Positions 9,416 to 22,107 are shown, numbered from the stretch's first letter. The stretch is 64,000 nt of DNA from Bacillus haynesii (GCF_001969855.1 NZ_MRBL01000024.1:62001-126000); one strand, 5' to 3'. A program made the numbers and translations. Notes: generated by a model not told the origin, from the letters alone.

Positions 9416-11170
9416 CTATGTCTGGTTCTTTTCAATTTCATATACTTTTTTAACAATATCATAAAATACGGCATTTGTCGCAGCCTTGCTATCCGGCGTA
9501 TCCATATGGACGACGACGAGCGCATATTTCGGCTTGTCCGCCGAGAAATAACCGGCAAACCATTTATGATAGAGCGTTTTTTTGTCATCTGCCGTCTTGC
9601 CTGTCTGCGCTGTACCCGATTTTCCCGCTACATCGTACGGAAGATCGCTGAAGCGCCGGCCTGTCCCCTTTTCAGACGTGACAACTTTTCTGAGCAGTTT
9701 TTGCAGCTTTTGCGCTGTATACTGATCGATTTTCTCTCCCGGGAGCTCGTGATCTTTAAAAGCCGTCATCAATGTGCCGTTTTTATATTCGATCTGGTCT
9801 GCGATCTTGACTTGTTTTTTCTCTCCGCCTCTTGCGATGGTCGCCATCATGTTGGCGATTTCCAACGGGGTCAGCTTCACATTTTTTTGGCCGATGGCGG
9901 TCTGGGCTACGGCTTTTTTAACTTTTTTGTCCTTTTCATCCCCCCAGATTGATCCTGCAGTTTCATGATAAAACTGTCTGAACTCATCTTCATGATACAG
10001 CTTTCCTTCCCAGCCGACCCGTCCGGTCAGCCCGAGCTTTGCGGCGGTATCTTCGATCACGGAGCTGTTTTTTTCAACGAGCTGCCCGGCAAGATTTGTA
10101 AACGTGTAGTTGCAGCTTTCCGCAAAACTGTCTTCCAGGCTGAGCTTCCCTTTGTCTTCTCCGGCCTCACCGTACAGGTTCAAATTGCAGTTAAAGGTTT
10201 TTGACGGATGGTCCAAGCCGTTTTCGATCGCTGCCGTGGCAATCACGGTTTTAAAAACCGAGCCGGGATATACCGGTGTCAGCATATAGTTCTGCCTTGT
10301 TTTTTGCGATGCCATGTTTAAGTCGGGCTTGCTCGCAATCGCCACTACGCCGTTCGTCTCGATGTCAAGCAGAACTGCCCCGCCTTTATCAAGCTTATGG
10401 TCAGCCAGTACATCTTCCATTGTCTGCTGAACCTTTTTATCGATCGTTGTTTTGACTTGCAGCGGGTAAAACGGATTTGCGTCTGCCGTATATTTGACGT
10501 CCATACCGAACAAAGGGTTTCCCAATCCGTCCACATGATACAACAGTTTTGTGTCTTGTTCAGGCAGCAGGAATTCATCAAACGTCCGCTCCATGCCGAA
10601 GGTGCCGATTTTCGTGCTGATGGAGAGGCCCTCTTTATCGGGATATTTGCGTCGGAGAAGGTCCGGGTCTTGATTGGTCATACCGAGCGTATGCGAAGCC
10701 AGCCTGTTCTTTTCTGTTTCTTCTATGTATACGCCGTAAACGCCCGGATATTTCAGTTTATTGATTTTTTCGAGAGCCGTCTTTGAAACGGACGCTCCTT
10801 CACGTTTTGTGAGGATCACGGGTTTTTTTGCATGTTCCAGCTTGCTCTCGAGCTCATCTTCTGTCATGTTTAAAATTTCGGCTGCTTCTTCGGCCGGCCA
10901 CGGCTGATTTTTTAAAAAAGGGAACAAGACGATGGCCGGTTTTTGGCTGACGGACAAATGTTCGCCGTTCCGATCTAAAAAAGATCCTCTCCCGTCTGAA
11001 ATCCGAACTTCCTCCGTGCGCTGTTTGACGCTTTCCTGGATTAAGTTCACATTCCGTTTAGAAAAGGATTCGGTAAAAAACAGTTGAATTTCAGCCAGCC
11101 TGATCAGCAGAAATAACAGGGCAGCCGAAATGATAATCGATACCCACTTCATGCGCTTTTGCCATTTCAT
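9416..11170 (-). CDS. pbpI: penicillin-binding protein 4b (class B transpeptidase)
   Basis: 584 residues. Membrane anchor ~10-27, dimerisation/pedestal domain to ~240, transpeptidase domain ~255-575. Active-site motifs: S304-V-F-K307, S352-C-N and K517-S-G-T520. Class B PBPs crosslink peptidoglycan peptides outside the membrane. In B. subtilis pbpI is sporulation-expressed with yrrS. Its start sits in the tail of the greA terminator with GAGGTG as ribosome site. No frameshift seen. Confidence 0.94.
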   Translation of the reverse strand: MKWQKRMKWVSIIISAALLFLLIRLAEIQLFFTESFSKRNVNLIQESVKQRTEEVRISDGRGSFLDRNGEHLSVSQKPAIVLFPFLKNQPWPAEEAAEILNMTEDELESKLEHAKKPVILTKREGASVSKTALEKINKLKYPGVYGVYIEETEKNRLASHTLGMTNQDPDLLRRKYPDKEGLSISTKIGTFGMERTFDEFLLPEQDTKLLYHVDGLGNPLFGMDVKYTADANPFYPLQVKTTIDKKVQQTMEDVLADHKLDKGGAVLLDIETNGVVAIASKPDLNMASQKTRQNYMLTPVYPGSVFKTVIATAAIENGLDHPSKTFNCNLNLYGEAGEDKGKLSLEDSFAESCNYTFTNLAGQLVEKNSSVIEDTAAKLGLTGRVGWEGKLYHEDEFRQFYHETAGSIWGDEKDKKVKKAVAQTAIGQKNVKLTPLEIANMMATIARGGEKKQVKIADQIEYKNGTLMTAFKDHELPGEKIDQYTAQKLQKLLRKVVTSEKGTGRRFSDLPYDVAGKSGTAQTGKTADDKKTLYHKWFAGYFSADKPKYALVVVHMDTPDSKAATNAVFYDIVKKVYEIEKNQT

Positions 11171-11174
11171 TATA

Positions 11175-11205
11175 AAAACACCTCATCCACATTGTGGACG
11201 AGGTC
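11175..11205 (-). terminator. greA terminator overlapping the pbpI ribosome site
   Basis: Stem-loop CCTCATCCAC..GTGGACGAGG (11181-11203); on the minus strand it is followed by TGTTTTT and then the pbpI ATG. Confidence 0.75.
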
Positions 11206-11224
11206 ATCGTTTGCTAAACAAATT

Positions 11225-11701
11225 TTATGAAATTTTCACAATCTTTACAAGCATTTCGCCGCCCGGTGTTTGAACGGTCACTTCGTCTCCAACCTGTTTG
11301 CCGAGAAGGCTTTTCGCGATTGGGGAATCGTTCGAGATTTTTCCTTCAAACGGATCGGCTTCCGCACTGCCCACAATCGTATAAGATTCTTCTTCACCGT
11401 CAGGAAGCTCCGTAAATGTAACGGTTTTTCCGAGGCCGACGATATCTGAGTTTGCACCGTCGTCTTCGATGATCTTTGCGTTGCGGATCATATTGTCAAG
11501 GGTTGTGATGCGCCCTTCTACAAAAGCTTGTTCTTCTTTTGCTGAATCGTATTCGGAGTTTTCGGAAAGGTCTCCGAAGCTTCTTGCCACTTTAATACGT
11601 TCAACAACTTCTTTACGTTTAACCGTTTTCAAATACTCAAGTTCTTCTTCCAGTTTTTTCTTTCCCGTTTCTGTCATAGGAAATACTTTCTCTTGTGCCA
11701 T
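11225..11701 (-). CDS. greA: transcription elongation factor GreA
   Basis: 158 residues. N-terminal coiled coil (~8-75, [18 protein letters not shown]...) carrying acidic tip residues at [15 protein letters not shown] (~43-57), then a C-terminal FKBP-like domain (~83-158). It enters the RNA polymerase secondary channel and stimulates cleavage of backtracked RNA. Excellent AGAAGGAGTG site. Single gene between udk and pbpI terminators. Confidence 0.97.
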   Translation of the reverse strand: MAQEKVFPMTETGKKKLEEELEYLKTVKRKEVVERIKVARSFGDLSENSEYDSAKEEQAFVEGRITTLDNMIRNAKIIEDDGANSDIVGLGKTVTFTELPDGEEESYTIVGSAEADPFEGKISNDSPIAKSLLGKQVGDEVTVQTPGGEMLVKIVKIS

Positions 11702-11859
11702 GTTCCTTCACTCCTTCTAGTTGGTTCCTCATCACTTGTATGTGAGAGTATAGACTTGAATATACAAGAATGAGGACAACCCTTGTCCCCTTCTTCTCTC
11801 CCATATTTGTAAAGTATCATATAAACCGGATGGAAGGCTCCGGTAAATGGTGCTTATAC

Positions 11860-11892
11860 AGTTAAAGAAGGGCTCAGGATGAGAACCCTTCA
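11860..11892 (-). terminator. terminator after udk
   Basis: GAAGGG / CCCTTC stem (11867-11872 with 11886-11891), followed on the minus strand by TTT. It closes the trmR-trhP1-trhP2-udk run. A second hairpin (GAGGACAA / TTGTCCCC, 11774-11792) lies closer to greA. Confidence 0.65.
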
Positions 11893-11940
11893 ATTTCTAT
11901 ACATAATATGGTCAGAGTTGTGTTTGTCTATGCTATGTTA

Positions 11941-12576
11941 TTATAAAATCGCGTTTTGTTCAAGAATAGTTTGTATTTTTGTTACCATCAGGTCGATGGC
12001 GACGCGGTTTTGGCCGCCCTCCGGAATAATGATATCGGCATAGCGTTTCGTCGGTTCGACAAACTGGTTATGCATCGGTCTGACGACTGAGATGTACTGC
12101 TCGATGACAGAATCGATCGAACGTCCTCTTTCTTTTATGTCTCTGAGCATCCTTCTGATGATCCGCAGGTCGGCATCCGTATCGACATACAGCTTGATGT
12201 CCATTAAGTCGCGGAGCCTTTCATCCTCGAGAACAAGGATTCCTTCCAAAATAATAACATCTTTCGGATCGACGTGCACGACTTCCTCTGAACGCGTATG
12301 CAGCTTGTAATCGTAAATCGGCTTTTTGATCGGCCTGTACGCGAGCAATTCGTTTAAATGCTCGATCAAATAGTCATTATCAAATGCAAGCGGGTGGTCG
12401 TAGTTCGTGTTCAGCCGCTCTTCAAACGGCAGATGGCTCTGATCTTTATAATATAAATCCTGTTCGAGCATCAAGATCGAATGACCTTTAAACTGTTCAT
12501 AAATGGATCTGGTGACGCTCGTTTTTCCTGAGCCGGAGCCTCCCGCTATGCCGATAACTACCGGTTTTTTCCCCAT
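11941..12576 (-). CDS. udk: uridine/cytidine kinase
   Basis: 211 residues. P-loop [13 protein letters not shown] (~9-21), catalytic/base region [26 protein letters not shown] (~38-62), and [12 protein letters not shown] lid (~141-152). Phosphorylates uridine and cytidine to UMP/CMP with GTP or ATP in pyrimidine salvage. The start follows AAAGGGG, 4 bases after the trhP2 stop, so it is cotranscribed with the tRNA-modification genes. Confidence 0.96.
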   Translation of the reverse strand: MGKKPVVIGIAGGSGSGKTSVTRSIYEQFKGHSILMLEQDLYYKDQSHLPFEERLNTNYDHPLAFDNDYLIEHLNELLAYRPIKKPIYDYKLHTRSEEVVHVDPKDVIILEGILVLEDERLRDLMDIKLYVDTDADLRIIRRMLRDIKERGRSIDSVIEQYISVVRPMHNQFVEPTKRYADIIIPEGGQNRVAIDLMVTKIQTILEQNAIL

Positions 12577-12580
12577 GCCA

Positions 12581-13849
12581 TTACTGCCCCTTTCTCATCA
12601 TGTTGCTAGGATAAATCTTGTTGTCCACTCTAAATTTGACGATCTGCAGGGGATGGCGGGCTGCGTCAAGCACATTGCCTTTTTCGTCCCAAATCGTGTC
12701 AATTTTGCATGTGAAATTTTCGATTTCCGGACCGAAAAATTCGACTTCATCTCCGGATTTAAAGAAGTTCCGCTGCTGGAGCGTGACCATTTTTGTCTCT
12801 TCATCATAGTCAAGAACAAGTCCGACAAAGTCGTATGTTGTCTTTTTGCCGTGGACGCCGAACATCTGCTCTTCATATCCGGGCGTTCCTTCAAAGAAAG
12901 CAGGCGCCGTGTCTCTATTGGCGCATTTGTCCAGTTCTTTCAGCCATTCTTCTTTGATGACGAAGTTTTCAGGATCAGCGCAATAAGCATCGATCACTTT
13001 TCTATACACACTGACGACTGTCGCAATGTAGTGGATCGATTTCATCCGGCCTTCGATTTTCAGGCTGTCGATGCCCATTTCAATCATTTGCGGAATCGAT
13101 TCGATCAGCTTCAGATCTTTCGGGCTCATCGCAAATGGAGCATCGCCTTCTTCATACAGCGGCAGCGCATTCGCCCCGTCCGTCTGATACAAATCATAGT
13201 CCCAGCGGCATGACTGGCAGCAGCCTCCGCGGTTAGAGTCCCTGGCCGTCATATGGTTGCTGAGCACGCAGCGGCCTGAATAAGCGATGCACATCGCACC
13301 GTGTATGAACGTTTCGATTTCAATATCGACTTTTTCTTTCATTTCTCTAATCTCAAGTGCGCTCGTTTCACGCGCGAGCACGACCCGCTCAAGGCCTTCT
13401 TCCTTCCAGAACTGAACGGCTTTCCAGTTTGAAAGGGACTGCTGGGTGCTCAAATGCACTTCAAGCTTCGGCGCAACTCTGCGGCACGTTTCAATGATCA
13501 GGGGATCAGCGACAATAATGCCTGACACGCCTGCTCCTTCGAGATCGCGCAAATAATCTTCTAGTCCGTCGACATTTTCTTCGTGCGCAAAAATGTTTGT
13601 CGTCACATAAATTCTTGCGCCGTATTTTTTCGCAAATTCGACACCTTCAGCCATTTCTTCAATTGAAAAGTTATCTGCGTTTGAGCGGAGTCCATATTCA
13701 CGTCCGCCGATAAATACAGCGTCTGCGCCATAGTGGACAGCGATTTTCAGTTTTTCCAAATTTCCCGCCGGAGCAAGAAGTTCTGGCTTTTTCGTAATGA
13801 CGCGTTTTCCATTAACGATTTTGGAAATTTTATCTTTTACTGCAGACAT
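12581..13849 (-). CDS. trhP2: U32-family tRNA wobble-uridine hydroxylation protein TrhP2
   Basis: 422 residues from ATG 13847-13849, preceded by AAAGGAGGGATAGCC; the longer frame has no such site. Peptidase U32 family: [27 protein letters not shown] near the N-terminus and the Cys cluster SGRCVLSNH...GGCCQSCRW (~212-234), likely ligands of an Fe-S cluster. In B. subtilis YrrN and YrrO are needed for 5-hydroxyuridine at tRNA position 34, with prephenate implicated as co-substrate; YrrM methylates the product. The operon trmR-trhP1-trhP2 is intact. The old label collagenase-like protease is unlikely. Confidence 0.9.
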   Translation of the reverse strand: MSAVKDKISKIVNGKRVITKKPELLAPAGNLEKLKIAVHYGADAVFIGGREYGLRSNADNFSIEEMAEGVEFAKKYGARIYVTTNIFAHEENVDGLEDYLRDLEGAGVSGIIVADPLIIETCRRVAPKLEVHLSTQQSLSNWKAVQFWKEEGLERVVLARETSALEIREMKEKVDIEIETFIHGAMCIAYSGRCVLSNHMTARDSNRGGCCQSCRWDYDLYQTDGANALPLYEEGDAPFAMSPKDLKLIESIPQMIEMGIDSLKIEGRMKSIHYIATVVSVYRKVIDAYCADPENFVIKEEWLKELDKCANRDTAPAFFEGTPGYEEQMFGVHGKKTTYDFVGLVLDYDEETKMVTLQQRNFFKSGDEVEFFGPEIENFTCKIDTIWDEKGNVLDAARHPLQIVKFRVDNKIYPSNMMRKGQ

Positions 13850-13863
13850 GGCTATCCCTCCTT

Positions 13864-15470
<1,607 letters not shown>

Positions 15471-15473
15471 TCA

Positions 15474-15516
15474 TAAAAAAGAGCCTTAGGTCAGGTGTTC
15501 AGCACTCTCCTAAAGC
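15474..15516 (-). terminator. imperfect hairpin with T run upstream of trmR
   Basis: GCCTTAGG pairs with CCTAAAGC (15482-15516) with one mismatch, and six T's follow on the minus strand. It is the second stop signal between mltG and trmR. Confidence 0.5.
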
Positions 15517-15583
15517 AGTTGACTGTCTTTTCTCCAATAAACAACCCGATATATTTTATCATAAAACCTTTGTATTTGCGAAT

Positions 15584-15612
15584 AAAAGGAGAGTATTTTT
15601 TACTCTCCTTTT
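15584..15612 (-). terminator. terminator of mltG
   Basis: Perfect 12-bp stem AAAAGGAGAGTA / TACTCTCCTTTT (15584-15595 with 15601-15612), 5-base loop. The mltG stop codon lies in the stem. Confidence 0.7.
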
Positions 15613-16712
15613 TCCTCGTCCTGCGTGTTCGTAATGTATTTGGCTTTTGCTTTATTGTGTTCTTCAAGCGTTTTTGTAAAGACGACTTCCCCGTTTTTCT
15701 TTGCAAGAAAATAAACGTAGTCTGTTTGCTCCGGATTTAATGCCGCTTCCCAGGAGCTCTCTCCCGCGTTTGCAATCGGCCCAGGCGGAAGACCGGTATG
15801 TTTGTACGTGTTATATGGGGAATCCGCTTCAAGGTCTTTGTACATGACACGGTTTTTATGTTCCCCCAGCGCATACAAGACGGTCGGGTCCGTTTGTAAT
15901 GGCATGTTTTTGCTGATGCGGTTGTAGAAGACGCTTGAGATTTTGTGCCGGTCCGCTTTTTCGGTAGCTTCTTCCTCAATTAATGAAGCCATCGTCAAGG
16001 CTTTGTGGACGGACATCTTTTTGTCTTTCATCTGCTTTTCGTACTTTTCAGCCAGCTGATCTGTTTGTTTGATCATCGCTTCGATGATAGCATCCAGCTT
16101 CGTCTCTGGGTCGTAAAATGGATATGTCGCAGGATACAGGTATCCTTCAAGCGGATGCTGGATATTCTTGTTTAACACGTCGTCGGTGATCAGTTTCGGG
16201 TACTTCTGTTTTAATCGGCTGATGAATTCGCGGTCATCCAGCTTTTTCATTATGTCCTCTGCCGAGTAGTTGGTTTGTCCGGCGATGATGTCTGCGATTT
16301 CCTTAAGCTGCCTTCCTTCAGGAACGGTAATTTTAAATGCCGGCACATGTGAAGCGGTTGTCAGCTTTTTGATCACGCCGGCCGCATCCATCGACTGGCT
16401 GAGTTGAAAATTACCCGCTTGAAAGCCGGAGGCATTTTTAAATTTCACATAAGCGATAAATACTTTTTCGTTTTTAATTAAGTCCTCTTTTTTCAGTTTG
16501 GCGGCGATGGACGTAACGGTCGATCCTTCCGGAATATAGACATTGACCGTTTTTGCATTATTTTTATCAACCGGTTCGAGCGCCGATTTGACATAGAGCG
16601 AAACAGCGCCTGCGGTTAAAATCAGCAGAACCGCGACCACAGTCAGCCAAAACTTTATTTTATGTTTAAGGAGTCTTTTTATAAACGGTTTCTTTGTCTG
16701 ATCTTCAAACAT
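15600..16712 (-). CDS. mltG: endolytic murein transglycosylase
   Basis: 370 residues. Cytoplasmic basic N-terminus, membrane span ~21-41, LysM-like region ~56-115 (IPEGSTVTSIAAKL), then the YceG catalytic domain with Glu246 in MASLIEEEAT and HPLEGYLYPATY (~186-197). It cuts nascent glycan strands and helps set glycan length with PBPs. Good GGAGAGGAGGACACC site and a sigma-A-like promoter upstream. Corresponds to B. subtilis yrrL. Confidence 0.92.
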   Translation of the reverse strand: MFEDQTKKPFIKRLLKHKIKFWLTVVAVLLILTAGAVSLYVKSALEPVDKNNAKTVNVYIPEGSTVTSIAAKLKKEDLIKNEKVFIAYVKFKNASGFQAGNFQLSQSMDAAGVIKKLTTASHVPAFKITVPEGRQLKEIADIIAGQTNYSAEDIMKKLDDREFISRLKQKYPKLITDDVLNKNIQHPLEGYLYPATYPFYDPETKLDAIIEAMIKQTDQLAEKYEKQMKDKKMSVHKALTMASLIEEEATEKADRHKISSVFYNRISKNMPLQTDPTVLYALGEHKNRVMYKDLEADSPYNTYKHTGLPPGPIANAGESSWEAALNPEQTDYVYFLAKKNGEVVFTKTLEEHNKAKAKYITNTQDEEKGE

Positions 16713-16739
16713 TGGTGTCCTCCTCTCCTCCCATGGTAT

Positions 16740-16768
16740 ATACTACATGATTCGTTATCATTCGGCAA
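16740..16768 (-). promoter_or_regulatory. sigma-A-like promoter of mltG
   Basis: Minus strand TTGCCG (16763-16768), 17-base spacer, TAGTAT (16740-16745), about 27 bases before the mltG ATG. Confidence 0.55.
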
Positions 16769-16848
16769 TTTATTACAAAATGTTTTAATAAAAAAAGCCA
16801 CCTGTCGGCAGCCGGGCGCAAAGGATTGCAGATCACGCTTTAAAGAAC

Positions 16849-16904
16849 GACAAAATCCTAAAACTTCAATCGTTTTAGGATTTTGTCAAGCGGTCTAGCC
16901 GCTT
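16849..16904. repeat. 16-bp-stem palindrome (copy 1) plus adjacent hairpin
   Basis: GACAAAATCCTAAAAC (16849-16864) and its exact reverse complement (16872-16887) flank a 7-base loop. A short AAGCGG/CCGCTT hairpin (16888-16904) follows. A second copy with one compensated change is at 30933-30972. It lies in the 3' end of the yrzB transcript. Confidence 0.8.
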
Positions 16905-16906
16905 CT

Positions 16907-17191
16907 TTATTCTTCTTCGTCTTCATCCGCTAAAAACGTGTTCAGCGTCTCTTCAATCATATCCCACTCTTCTTCTGTTTCAATCGGCATCAGTTCGCCG
17001 TTTTCTCCGGCTTCATTCGGTACGAAGCTTGAAGCATGGATCTCGATCTCTACCTCGTCCTGTGCTTCAATCGGATAATAAAGTACGTATGACTTGTTAA
17101 ACTGATCGCTGTCAAATGTGAAGAGCACTTCACACAGCTGCTCATTCCCTTTATCGTCTACAATCGTAATATTTTTTTCTCCGTGTTCCAT
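16907..17191 (-). CDS. yrzB: YrzB, DUF1292 protein
   Basis: 94 residues from ATG 17189-17191, placed after TGAGGTGATCAAG; a GTG at 17200 lies inside that site and is rejected. Very acidic DUF1292 protein: [20 protein letters not shown] (~7-26), then a C-terminus of Glu/Asp repeats. Found across Firmicutes next to ruvX, as here (10-base gap). Function unknown. Confidence 0.88.
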   Translation of the reverse strand: MEHGEKNITIVDDKGNEQLCEVLFTFDSDQFNKSYVLYYPIEAQDEVEIEIHASSFVPNEAGENGELMPIETEEEWDMIEETLNTFLADEDEEE

Positions 17192-17201
17192 CTTGATCAC
17201 C

Positions 17202-17621
17202 TCATGAGTTTAGGCTGTCGAGATATCCTTGAAGGATCATCACGGCCGCCATTTTATCAATTACTTTTTTTCTTTTTTGCCTGCTTACATCTGCTGAAAT
17301 CAACATTCTTTCGGCCGCCATTGTCGAGAGGCGCTCGTCCCAAAGCACGACGGGAACTTGAAACGTTTCTTCAAGCACTTCCGCGAACTTCTGACTCGCT
17401 TCCCCCCTCGGGCCGACGGTTCCGTTCATGTTTTTGGGAAAACCGAGTACAATCTTGTCCAGTACATAGTCTTTCGTCAATTCGGCGAGGCGGTTCAAGC
17501 CGTAGTCACCGCCCGCCTCGTCGATTTTAATCGTTTCTATCCCCTGAGCCGTCCAGCCCATTTCATCGCTCAGCGCTACACCGAGCGTTTTCGAACCTAA
17601 ATCCAGACCTAATATTCGCAT
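17202..17621 (-). CDS. ruvX: YqgF/RuvX-family nuclease (Holliday junction resolvase-like)
   Basis: 139 residues. RNase H-like fold: first catalytic Asp6 in [18 protein letters not shown], later [16 protein letters not shown] (~95-110) with acidic residues, and [14 protein letters not shown] at the end. In bacteria the family is implicated in 16S rRNA 5'-end maturation (YqgF) as well as proposed junction resolution. Middle gene of yrzL-ruvX-yrzB. Equivalent to B. subtilis yrrK. Confidence 0.88.
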   Translation of the reverse strand: MRILGLDLGSKTLGVALSDEMGWTAQGIETIKIDEAGGDYGLNRLAELTKDYVLDKIVLGFPKNMNGTVGPRGEASQKFAEVLEETFQVPVVLWDERLSTMAAERMLISADVSRQKRKKVIDKMAAVMILQGYLDSLNS

Positions 17622-17627
17622 GCTTGT

Positions 17628-17894
17628 TTACGCCTCTTTATGCTGTTCTAAGTACGATTTAACCAATTCTTCGATTATCTCGTCTCTTTCTATTTTCCGA
17701 ATCAGGTTACGTGCATCTCGATGCCTTGGAATGTAAGCGGGATCTCCTGATAGCAGATATCCGACAATTTGGTTGATCGGGTTGTAGCCTTTTTCCTGAA
17801 GCGCATCATGGACGGTTATCAGCACTTCATTTACATTGGTTTCCATCGAATCGTCGGAAAAGTTAAATTTCATCGTCTTATCAAATGAGCTCAC
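17628..17894 (-). CDS. yrzL: IreB-family regulatory protein YrzL
   Basis: 88 residues from GTG 17892-17894, 7 bases after AAGAGGTG; an ATG 21 bases upstream has no site and changes the conserved N-terminus [13 protein letters not shown]. The family (UPF0297) includes Enterococcus IreB, a substrate of the PASTA kinase IreK, phosphorylated near a TxxFNF-like N-terminus. Here Thr7 precedes MKFNF. Conserved gene pair with ruvX downstream of alaS. Confidence 0.9.
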   Translation of the reverse strand: MSSFDKTMKFNFSDDSMETNVNEVLITVHDALQEKGYNPINQIVGYLLSGDPAYIPRHRDARNLIRKIERDEIIEELVKSYLEQHKEA

Positions 17895-17977
17895 CGTTTT
17901 GCACCTCTTTCCCAAATTCGCAGGCAGAGTTTCAGCCTGATTACCTTCTAATCACCATTCTACACCACAACGGCTAT

Positions 17978-20614
17978 TTATAAAACGGATTTTACCCATT
18001 CTTCCGCAGATGCTAATGCTTCAGCCAGCCGCTCAGGCTGTTTTCCTCCCGCCTGCGCCATGTCCGGACGGCCGCCTCCGCCGCCTCCGCATGCTTCTGC
18101 GACTTGCTTGACAAGCTTGCCTGCGTGGAAACCCCGCTCTATTAAATCTTTTGTAACTCCGGCGGAAATATTCACTTTTTCGTTTTGAACCGCCCCGAGA
18201 ACGATGACGGCTGAGCCCAGTTTCGCCTTTAGATCGTCAACCATTGTGCGCAGGTGATTCATATCTTTGGCATTCACTTTTTCTGCGAGCAGTTTGATTC
18301 CATCAATTTCTTTTACTTTTTCCAAAATCTCTCCGGCTTCTTTATTTCCAAGTTTCGCCAATAAAGATTCGTTTTCTCTTTGAGCCTCTTTCAGATCAGA
18401 CTGGAGCGCTTCGATCCGTTTCGGCACTTCCTTCACATTGGTTTTCAGGACTTCTGCGGTCTGCTCGAGAAGCTCCAGTTTGGCGTTCATCTCTTCGTAA
18501 GCGCCCTGCCCTGTTACCGCTTCGATCCTGCGAGTGCCAGCCCCGATGCCTGATTCAGACACGATCTTAAAGAGGCCGATTTCAGCCGTATTTCTCACGT
18601 GGCAGCCTCCGCACAGCTCGATGCTGTAGTCGCCGACTTGAACAACGCGGACGATGTCTCCGTATTTTTCGCCGAACAGTGCCATGGCTCCCATCGCTTT
18701 CGCTTCATCAATCGGTTTTAAGTCGATTTGAACAGGAATCGATGCCCAAATTTTCTCGTTCACTTTTGTTTCGATTTGGTCGAGTTCTTCCTTTGTCACC
18801 TGTCCAAAGTGAGAGAAGTCAAAACGCAGACGGTTGTCAGTGACTAGCGAGCCTGCCTGGTTGACATGCGTGCCGAGCACATCTTTCAGCGCCTGATGAA
18901 GCAGGTGTGTCGCTGTATGGTTTTTGACAATGTCTTTTCTGAGCCGCTCAGTGACTTCTGCAGTCACGCTCATGCCTTTTTTAATTGCGCCGCTTTCCAC
19001 GATTCCTTCATGGAGGTGCTGACCGTTCGGCGCTTTTATAACGTCTGTGACGCGAATAGCGGCATCACCGCTTTTAACCCAGCCTTTATCACCGATTTGT
19101 CCGCCGCTTTCAGCATAGAACGGCGTTTTTTCGAGGATGAACTGAACTTTTTGGCCTTCTTGAACGAGATCGGCAAGTTCTCCGTCTTGAAGAAGCTCGG
19201 CGATTTTTGTTTCCGTTTTGATATCGGAGTAGCCGATGAACTCGCTTTCTGTCATGATATCGCGAAGAGCGCCACCTTGAACCTGCATGCTGCCAACGTC
19301 CTGACGCGCCTGCCGGGCCCGTTCGCGCTGCTTGTCCATCTCGCGCTCAAATCCGTCATGGTCGACTTCCATGCCTTCATCCTCGGCGTATTCTTCGGTC
19401 AGTTCAACAGGGAATCCATACGTATCATACAGTTTAAAGACATCTTCCCCGGAAATGATACGGTTTCCTTTTGCTTTTTCCTTTTGAATCACTTCTGAGA
19501 GAATCGCCAAGCCCTCGTGCAATGTTTCATGGAAGCGTTCTTCCTCTGTTTTGATGACTTTCGCGATAAAGTCTGCTTTTTCTTTGACTTCGCCGTAGTA
19601 AGCGGCCATGATGTCGGCAACTACCGGTACGAGTTCATACATAAACGGACGGTTGATATTGATGGACTTCGCATAGCGGACAGCGCGGCGAAGCAGCCTT
19701 CTGATGACATAGCCGCGTCCCTCGTTTGACGGCAGCGCACCGTCGCCGACCGCAAACGCAGCCGTCCGGATATGATCGGCCACAACCTTAAACGCCGTAT
19801 CTTTTTCAGCAGATGTGCCGTACTTTTCTCCTGAAATGGCTTCTGTCGCCTTGATGATCGGCATAAACAAATCCGTATCATAGTTCGTCTTGGCGTCTTG
19901 AATAACAGATACCATCCGTTCAAGACCCATCCCGGTATCAATGTTTTTCTTCGGAAGCGGTGTGTATGTTCCGTCAGGATTGTGGTTGAACTCAGAGAAC
20001 ACAAGGTTCCATACTTCAAGATAACGCTCGTTCTCCCCGCCCGGGTAAAGTTCCGGATCAGACGGGTCATTTCCATAATCTTCACCGCGGTCATAGAAGA
20101 TTTCGGTATTCGGTCCGCTCGGGCCTTCGCCGATATCCCAGAAGTTTCCCTCCAGTCTGATGATTCGTTCCTCAGGAACGCCGATTTTTTTTGACCATAA
20201 TTCATACGCTTCGTCATCTTCCGGATGCACCGTGACTGACAGACGTTCGGGATCGAAGCCGATCCATTTCTGATCGGTTAAAAATTCCCATGCCCACTCG
20301 ATCGCTTCTTCTTTGAAATAATCGCCGATCGAAAAGTTCCCGAGCATTTCAAAGAACGTATGGTGGCGGGCTGTTTTCCCGACATTTTCAATATCGTTCG
20401 TTCTGATTGATTTTTGAGCGTTGCAGATGCGCGGATTCTCCGGCACAACACGTCCGTCAAAATATTTTTTCAGCGTCGCGACTCCGCTGTTGATCCAAAG
20501 CAGGGAGGGATCTTCATGCGGAATAAGAGAGGCGCTCGGTTCAACGGCATGCCCTTTTTCTTTAAAAAAATCTAAAAACATTTGGCGCACTTGTGCGGAT
20601 GTTAATGTCTTCAT
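17978..20614 (-). CDS. alaS: alanyl-tRNA synthetase
   Basis: 878 residues. N-terminal class II aminoacylation domain (motif 2 near [19 protein letters not shown], ~83-101), then the editing domain with HTATHLLHQ (~565-573) and CGGCH (~666-670) zinc/active-site residues, a coiled coil ~730-770 and the C-terminal DHHA1 domain with [15 protein letters not shown] (~843-857). Charges tRNA-Ala and hydrolyses Ser/Gly-tRNA-Ala. Start behind AAAGGAGG. Controlled by the T-box leader just upstream. Confidence 0.97.
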   Translation of the reverse strand: MKTLTSAQVRQMFLDFFKEKGHAVEPSASLIPHEDPSLLWINSGVATLKKYFDGRVVPENPRICNAQKSIRTNDIENVGKTARHHTFFEMLGNFSIGDYFKEEAIEWAWEFLTDQKWIGFDPERLSVTVHPEDDEAYELWSKKIGVPEERIIRLEGNFWDIGEGPSGPNTEIFYDRGEDYGNDPSDPELYPGGENERYLEVWNLVFSEFNHNPDGTYTPLPKKNIDTGMGLERMVSVIQDAKTNYDTDLFMPIIKATEAISGEKYGTSAEKDTAFKVVADHIRTAAFAVGDGALPSNEGRGYVIRRLLRRAVRYAKSININRPFMYELVPVVADIMAAYYGEVKEKADFIAKVIKTEEERFHETLHEGLAILSEVIQKEKAKGNRIISGEDVFKLYDTYGFPVELTEEYAEDEGMEVDHDGFEREMDKQRERARQARQDVGSMQVQGGALRDIMTESEFIGYSDIKTETKIAELLQDGELADLVQEGQKVQFILEKTPFYAESGGQIGDKGWVKSGDAAIRVTDVIKAPNGQHLHEGIVESGAIKKGMSVTAEVTERLRKDIVKNHTATHLLHQALKDVLGTHVNQAGSLVTDNRLRFDFSHFGQVTKEELDQIETKVNEKIWASIPVQIDLKPIDEAKAMGAMALFGEKYGDIVRVVQVGDYSIELCGGCHVRNTAEIGLFKIVSESGIGAGTRRIEAVTGQGAYEEMNAKLELLEQTAEVLKTNVKEVPKRIEALQSDLKEAQRENESLLAKLGNKEAGEILEKVKEIDGIKLLAEKVNAKDMNHLRTMVDDLKAKLGSAVIVLGAVQNEKVNISAGVTKDLIERGFHAGKLVKQVAEACGGGGGGRPDMAQAGGKQPERLAEALASAEEWVKSVL

Positions 20615-20644
20615 TATTTTTTTCCTCCTTTAATGATGCACATG

Positions 20645-20878
20645 CAAATGAAAAAGCCCCCGCCCTATGCAAACAACGTTTACACAGGGACGAGAGCTCC
20701 TCTCGCGGTACCACCCTGATTATGTGCGCAACAAAACGCCCATCACCTTGATATCCGAATAACGCCGGATAAAGACGGCAGGTTTTCGCCTGCACTCAGG
20801 ATTAGCTTCTACTGATCTTCTGTTAAAGCTCTTTCACCGCAATGGAGCTTCTCTCTATAAAACAGGGCTTCAGTATAC
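20645..20878 (-). promoter_or_regulatory. T-box riboswitch leader of alaS
   Basis: Minus strand carries the 14-nt T-box core AGGGTGGTACCGCG (20704-20717), followed by a terminator hairpin CCCTGTGTAAAC / GTTTGCATAGGG and GGGGGCTTTTT (to ~20652). A specifier-like GAAGCTA is seen upstream; its GCT codon (20804-20806) would select tRNA-Ala. TATACT at 20873-20878 is the probable -10 element; no good -35 seen. Uncharged tRNA-Ala should stabilise the antiterminator and allow alaS expression. Confidence 0.93.
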
Positions 20879-20960
20879 TCGGATCCGTCAATCGAGATAC
20901 GTATGTATGTCTATTTCGAAATTATAGACAACGGAAGCCGTTATGTCAAACTTCTGACGC

Positions 20961-22019
20961 TCACGCTTTTCTTGCCGCTAAAAAATGGACGAGCATCACT
21001 TTGATAACAGCCATGACAGGCACAGCCAGAATCATACCGATGATGCCGGCCAGCTCACCGCCTGCCAGCAATCCAAGCATAATGACGACGGGATGCATAT
21101 GCAGGCTTTTGCCGACGACAAGTGGCCCGAGAATATTGCCTTCGATAAACTGAAGAATCAAAATCGTAATGATCACCACGAAGACGAGCCTCGTCGATAA
21201 AGCGGCTGCTACCATGACAGCCGGAATCGCGCCGATGACTGGGCCGAAATACGGAATGACATTTGTCGCGCCGATGACAAGGCCGAGGATCAGCGGATAA
21301 GGCAGGTCAAAAAACCAAAATGACAGGCTCGCTCCCAAGCCGATGACAAGGCAGACAAAAAGCTGTCCTCTGATGTAGTCCCCGAGAGAATCATCGACAT
21401 CCCGGATGAATTCGCTGCCTCTCGCCCTCCATGAAGAAGGCGTCAAATACCATACCGCTTTCTTCATCGTATCAATATCTTTCACCATGTAGAATACTAA
21501 AAAAGGAATGATCGCCGCCACGAGCATATAATCAAAAACGAACCGAATGCTTCTGATCGTCCGTTCCACCCAGCTTGCTACGAATTCTTCCGTCTGATTG
21601 ACGAACCTGTCGATCCTGTCGTGCATGCCGTCAGGCCAGCCGTCTGTATGATGATGCAGCTGATCCAGCATGTTTTCGTAAGATGCGGCAAGAAACGGAA
21701 TTCCCTCTGAAAGCTCTGTCAGCTGTTTAATGAGGATCGGTACCCCTTTGTAAAAGACGTAGCCGAGACCTGCAAAAAACAGAACATAAATCAGCAAAAT
21801 ACTCAATGTCCTCGGCACACCGGCCCGGTGTATCTTTTCAACGACAGGCAAAAGCAGATAGGTGATAAAAACCGCAATCGCCAGCGGGATCAGAATCGAC
21901 TTCAGCAGCACGCAGACAGGCTCCCAAATCATTCTCAGCTGCAAAAAGATATAGACGGTTAATAGCAAAAGCATGAAGATCGAGACCCACATTAAAAGCT
22001 GCAGCGGTTTTTTCAGCAT
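20961..22019 (-). CDS. yrrI: YrrI, AI-2E family (UPF0118) membrane permease
   Basis: 352 residues from ATG 22017-22019 after AAGGGGTG; the in-frame GTG 9 bases upstream is part of that site. Around eight hydrophobic segments: two near the N-terminus (~11-55), one ~70-92, then after a soluble loop ~100-155 several spans to ~340 (including VIGATNVIPYFGPVIGAIPAV, a family signature). AI-2E proteins are putative transporters; some act as Na+(Li+)/H+ antiporters. Substrate here unknown. Downstream of yrzQ and its terminator. Confidence 0.88.
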   Translation of the reverse strand: MLKKPLQLLMWVSIFMLLLLTVYIFLQLRMIWEPVCVLLKSILIPLAIAVFITYLLLPVVEKIHRAGVPRTLSILLIYVLFFAGLGYVFYKGVPILIKQLTELSEGIPFLAASYENMLDQLHHHTDGWPDGMHDRIDRFVNQTEEFVASWVERTIRSIRFVFDYMLVAAIIPFLVFYMVKDIDTMKKAVWYLTPSSWRARGSEFIRDVDDSLGDYIRGQLFVCLVIGLGASLSFWFFDLPYPLILGLVIGATNVIPYFGPVIGAIPAVMVAAALSTRLVFVVIITILILQFIEGNILGPLVVGKSLHMHPVVIMLGLLAGGELAGIIGMILAVPVMAVIKVMLVHFLAARKA

Positions 22020-22068
22020 TTTTTTCACCCCTTGTTAGCTTTTGATTTCTGCTTGTAATTATTCCCGA

Positions 22069-22103
22069 AGAAAAAAAGGGACACCCTGTTAAGGGTATCC
22101 CTT
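22069..22103 (-). terminator. terminator after yrzQ
   Basis: GGGATACCCT / AGGGTGTCCC stem (22078-22101), followed by seven T's on the minus strand. Confidence 0.85.
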
Positions 22104-22107
22104 CTGC

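Noticed and set aside
12503..13213. 236-codon plus-strand ORF
   Set aside because: Antisense to udk and trhP2; no SD and no recognisable domain.
18866..19498. 210-codon plus-strand ORF
   Set aside because: Lies entirely within alaS on the opposite strand and has no family features.
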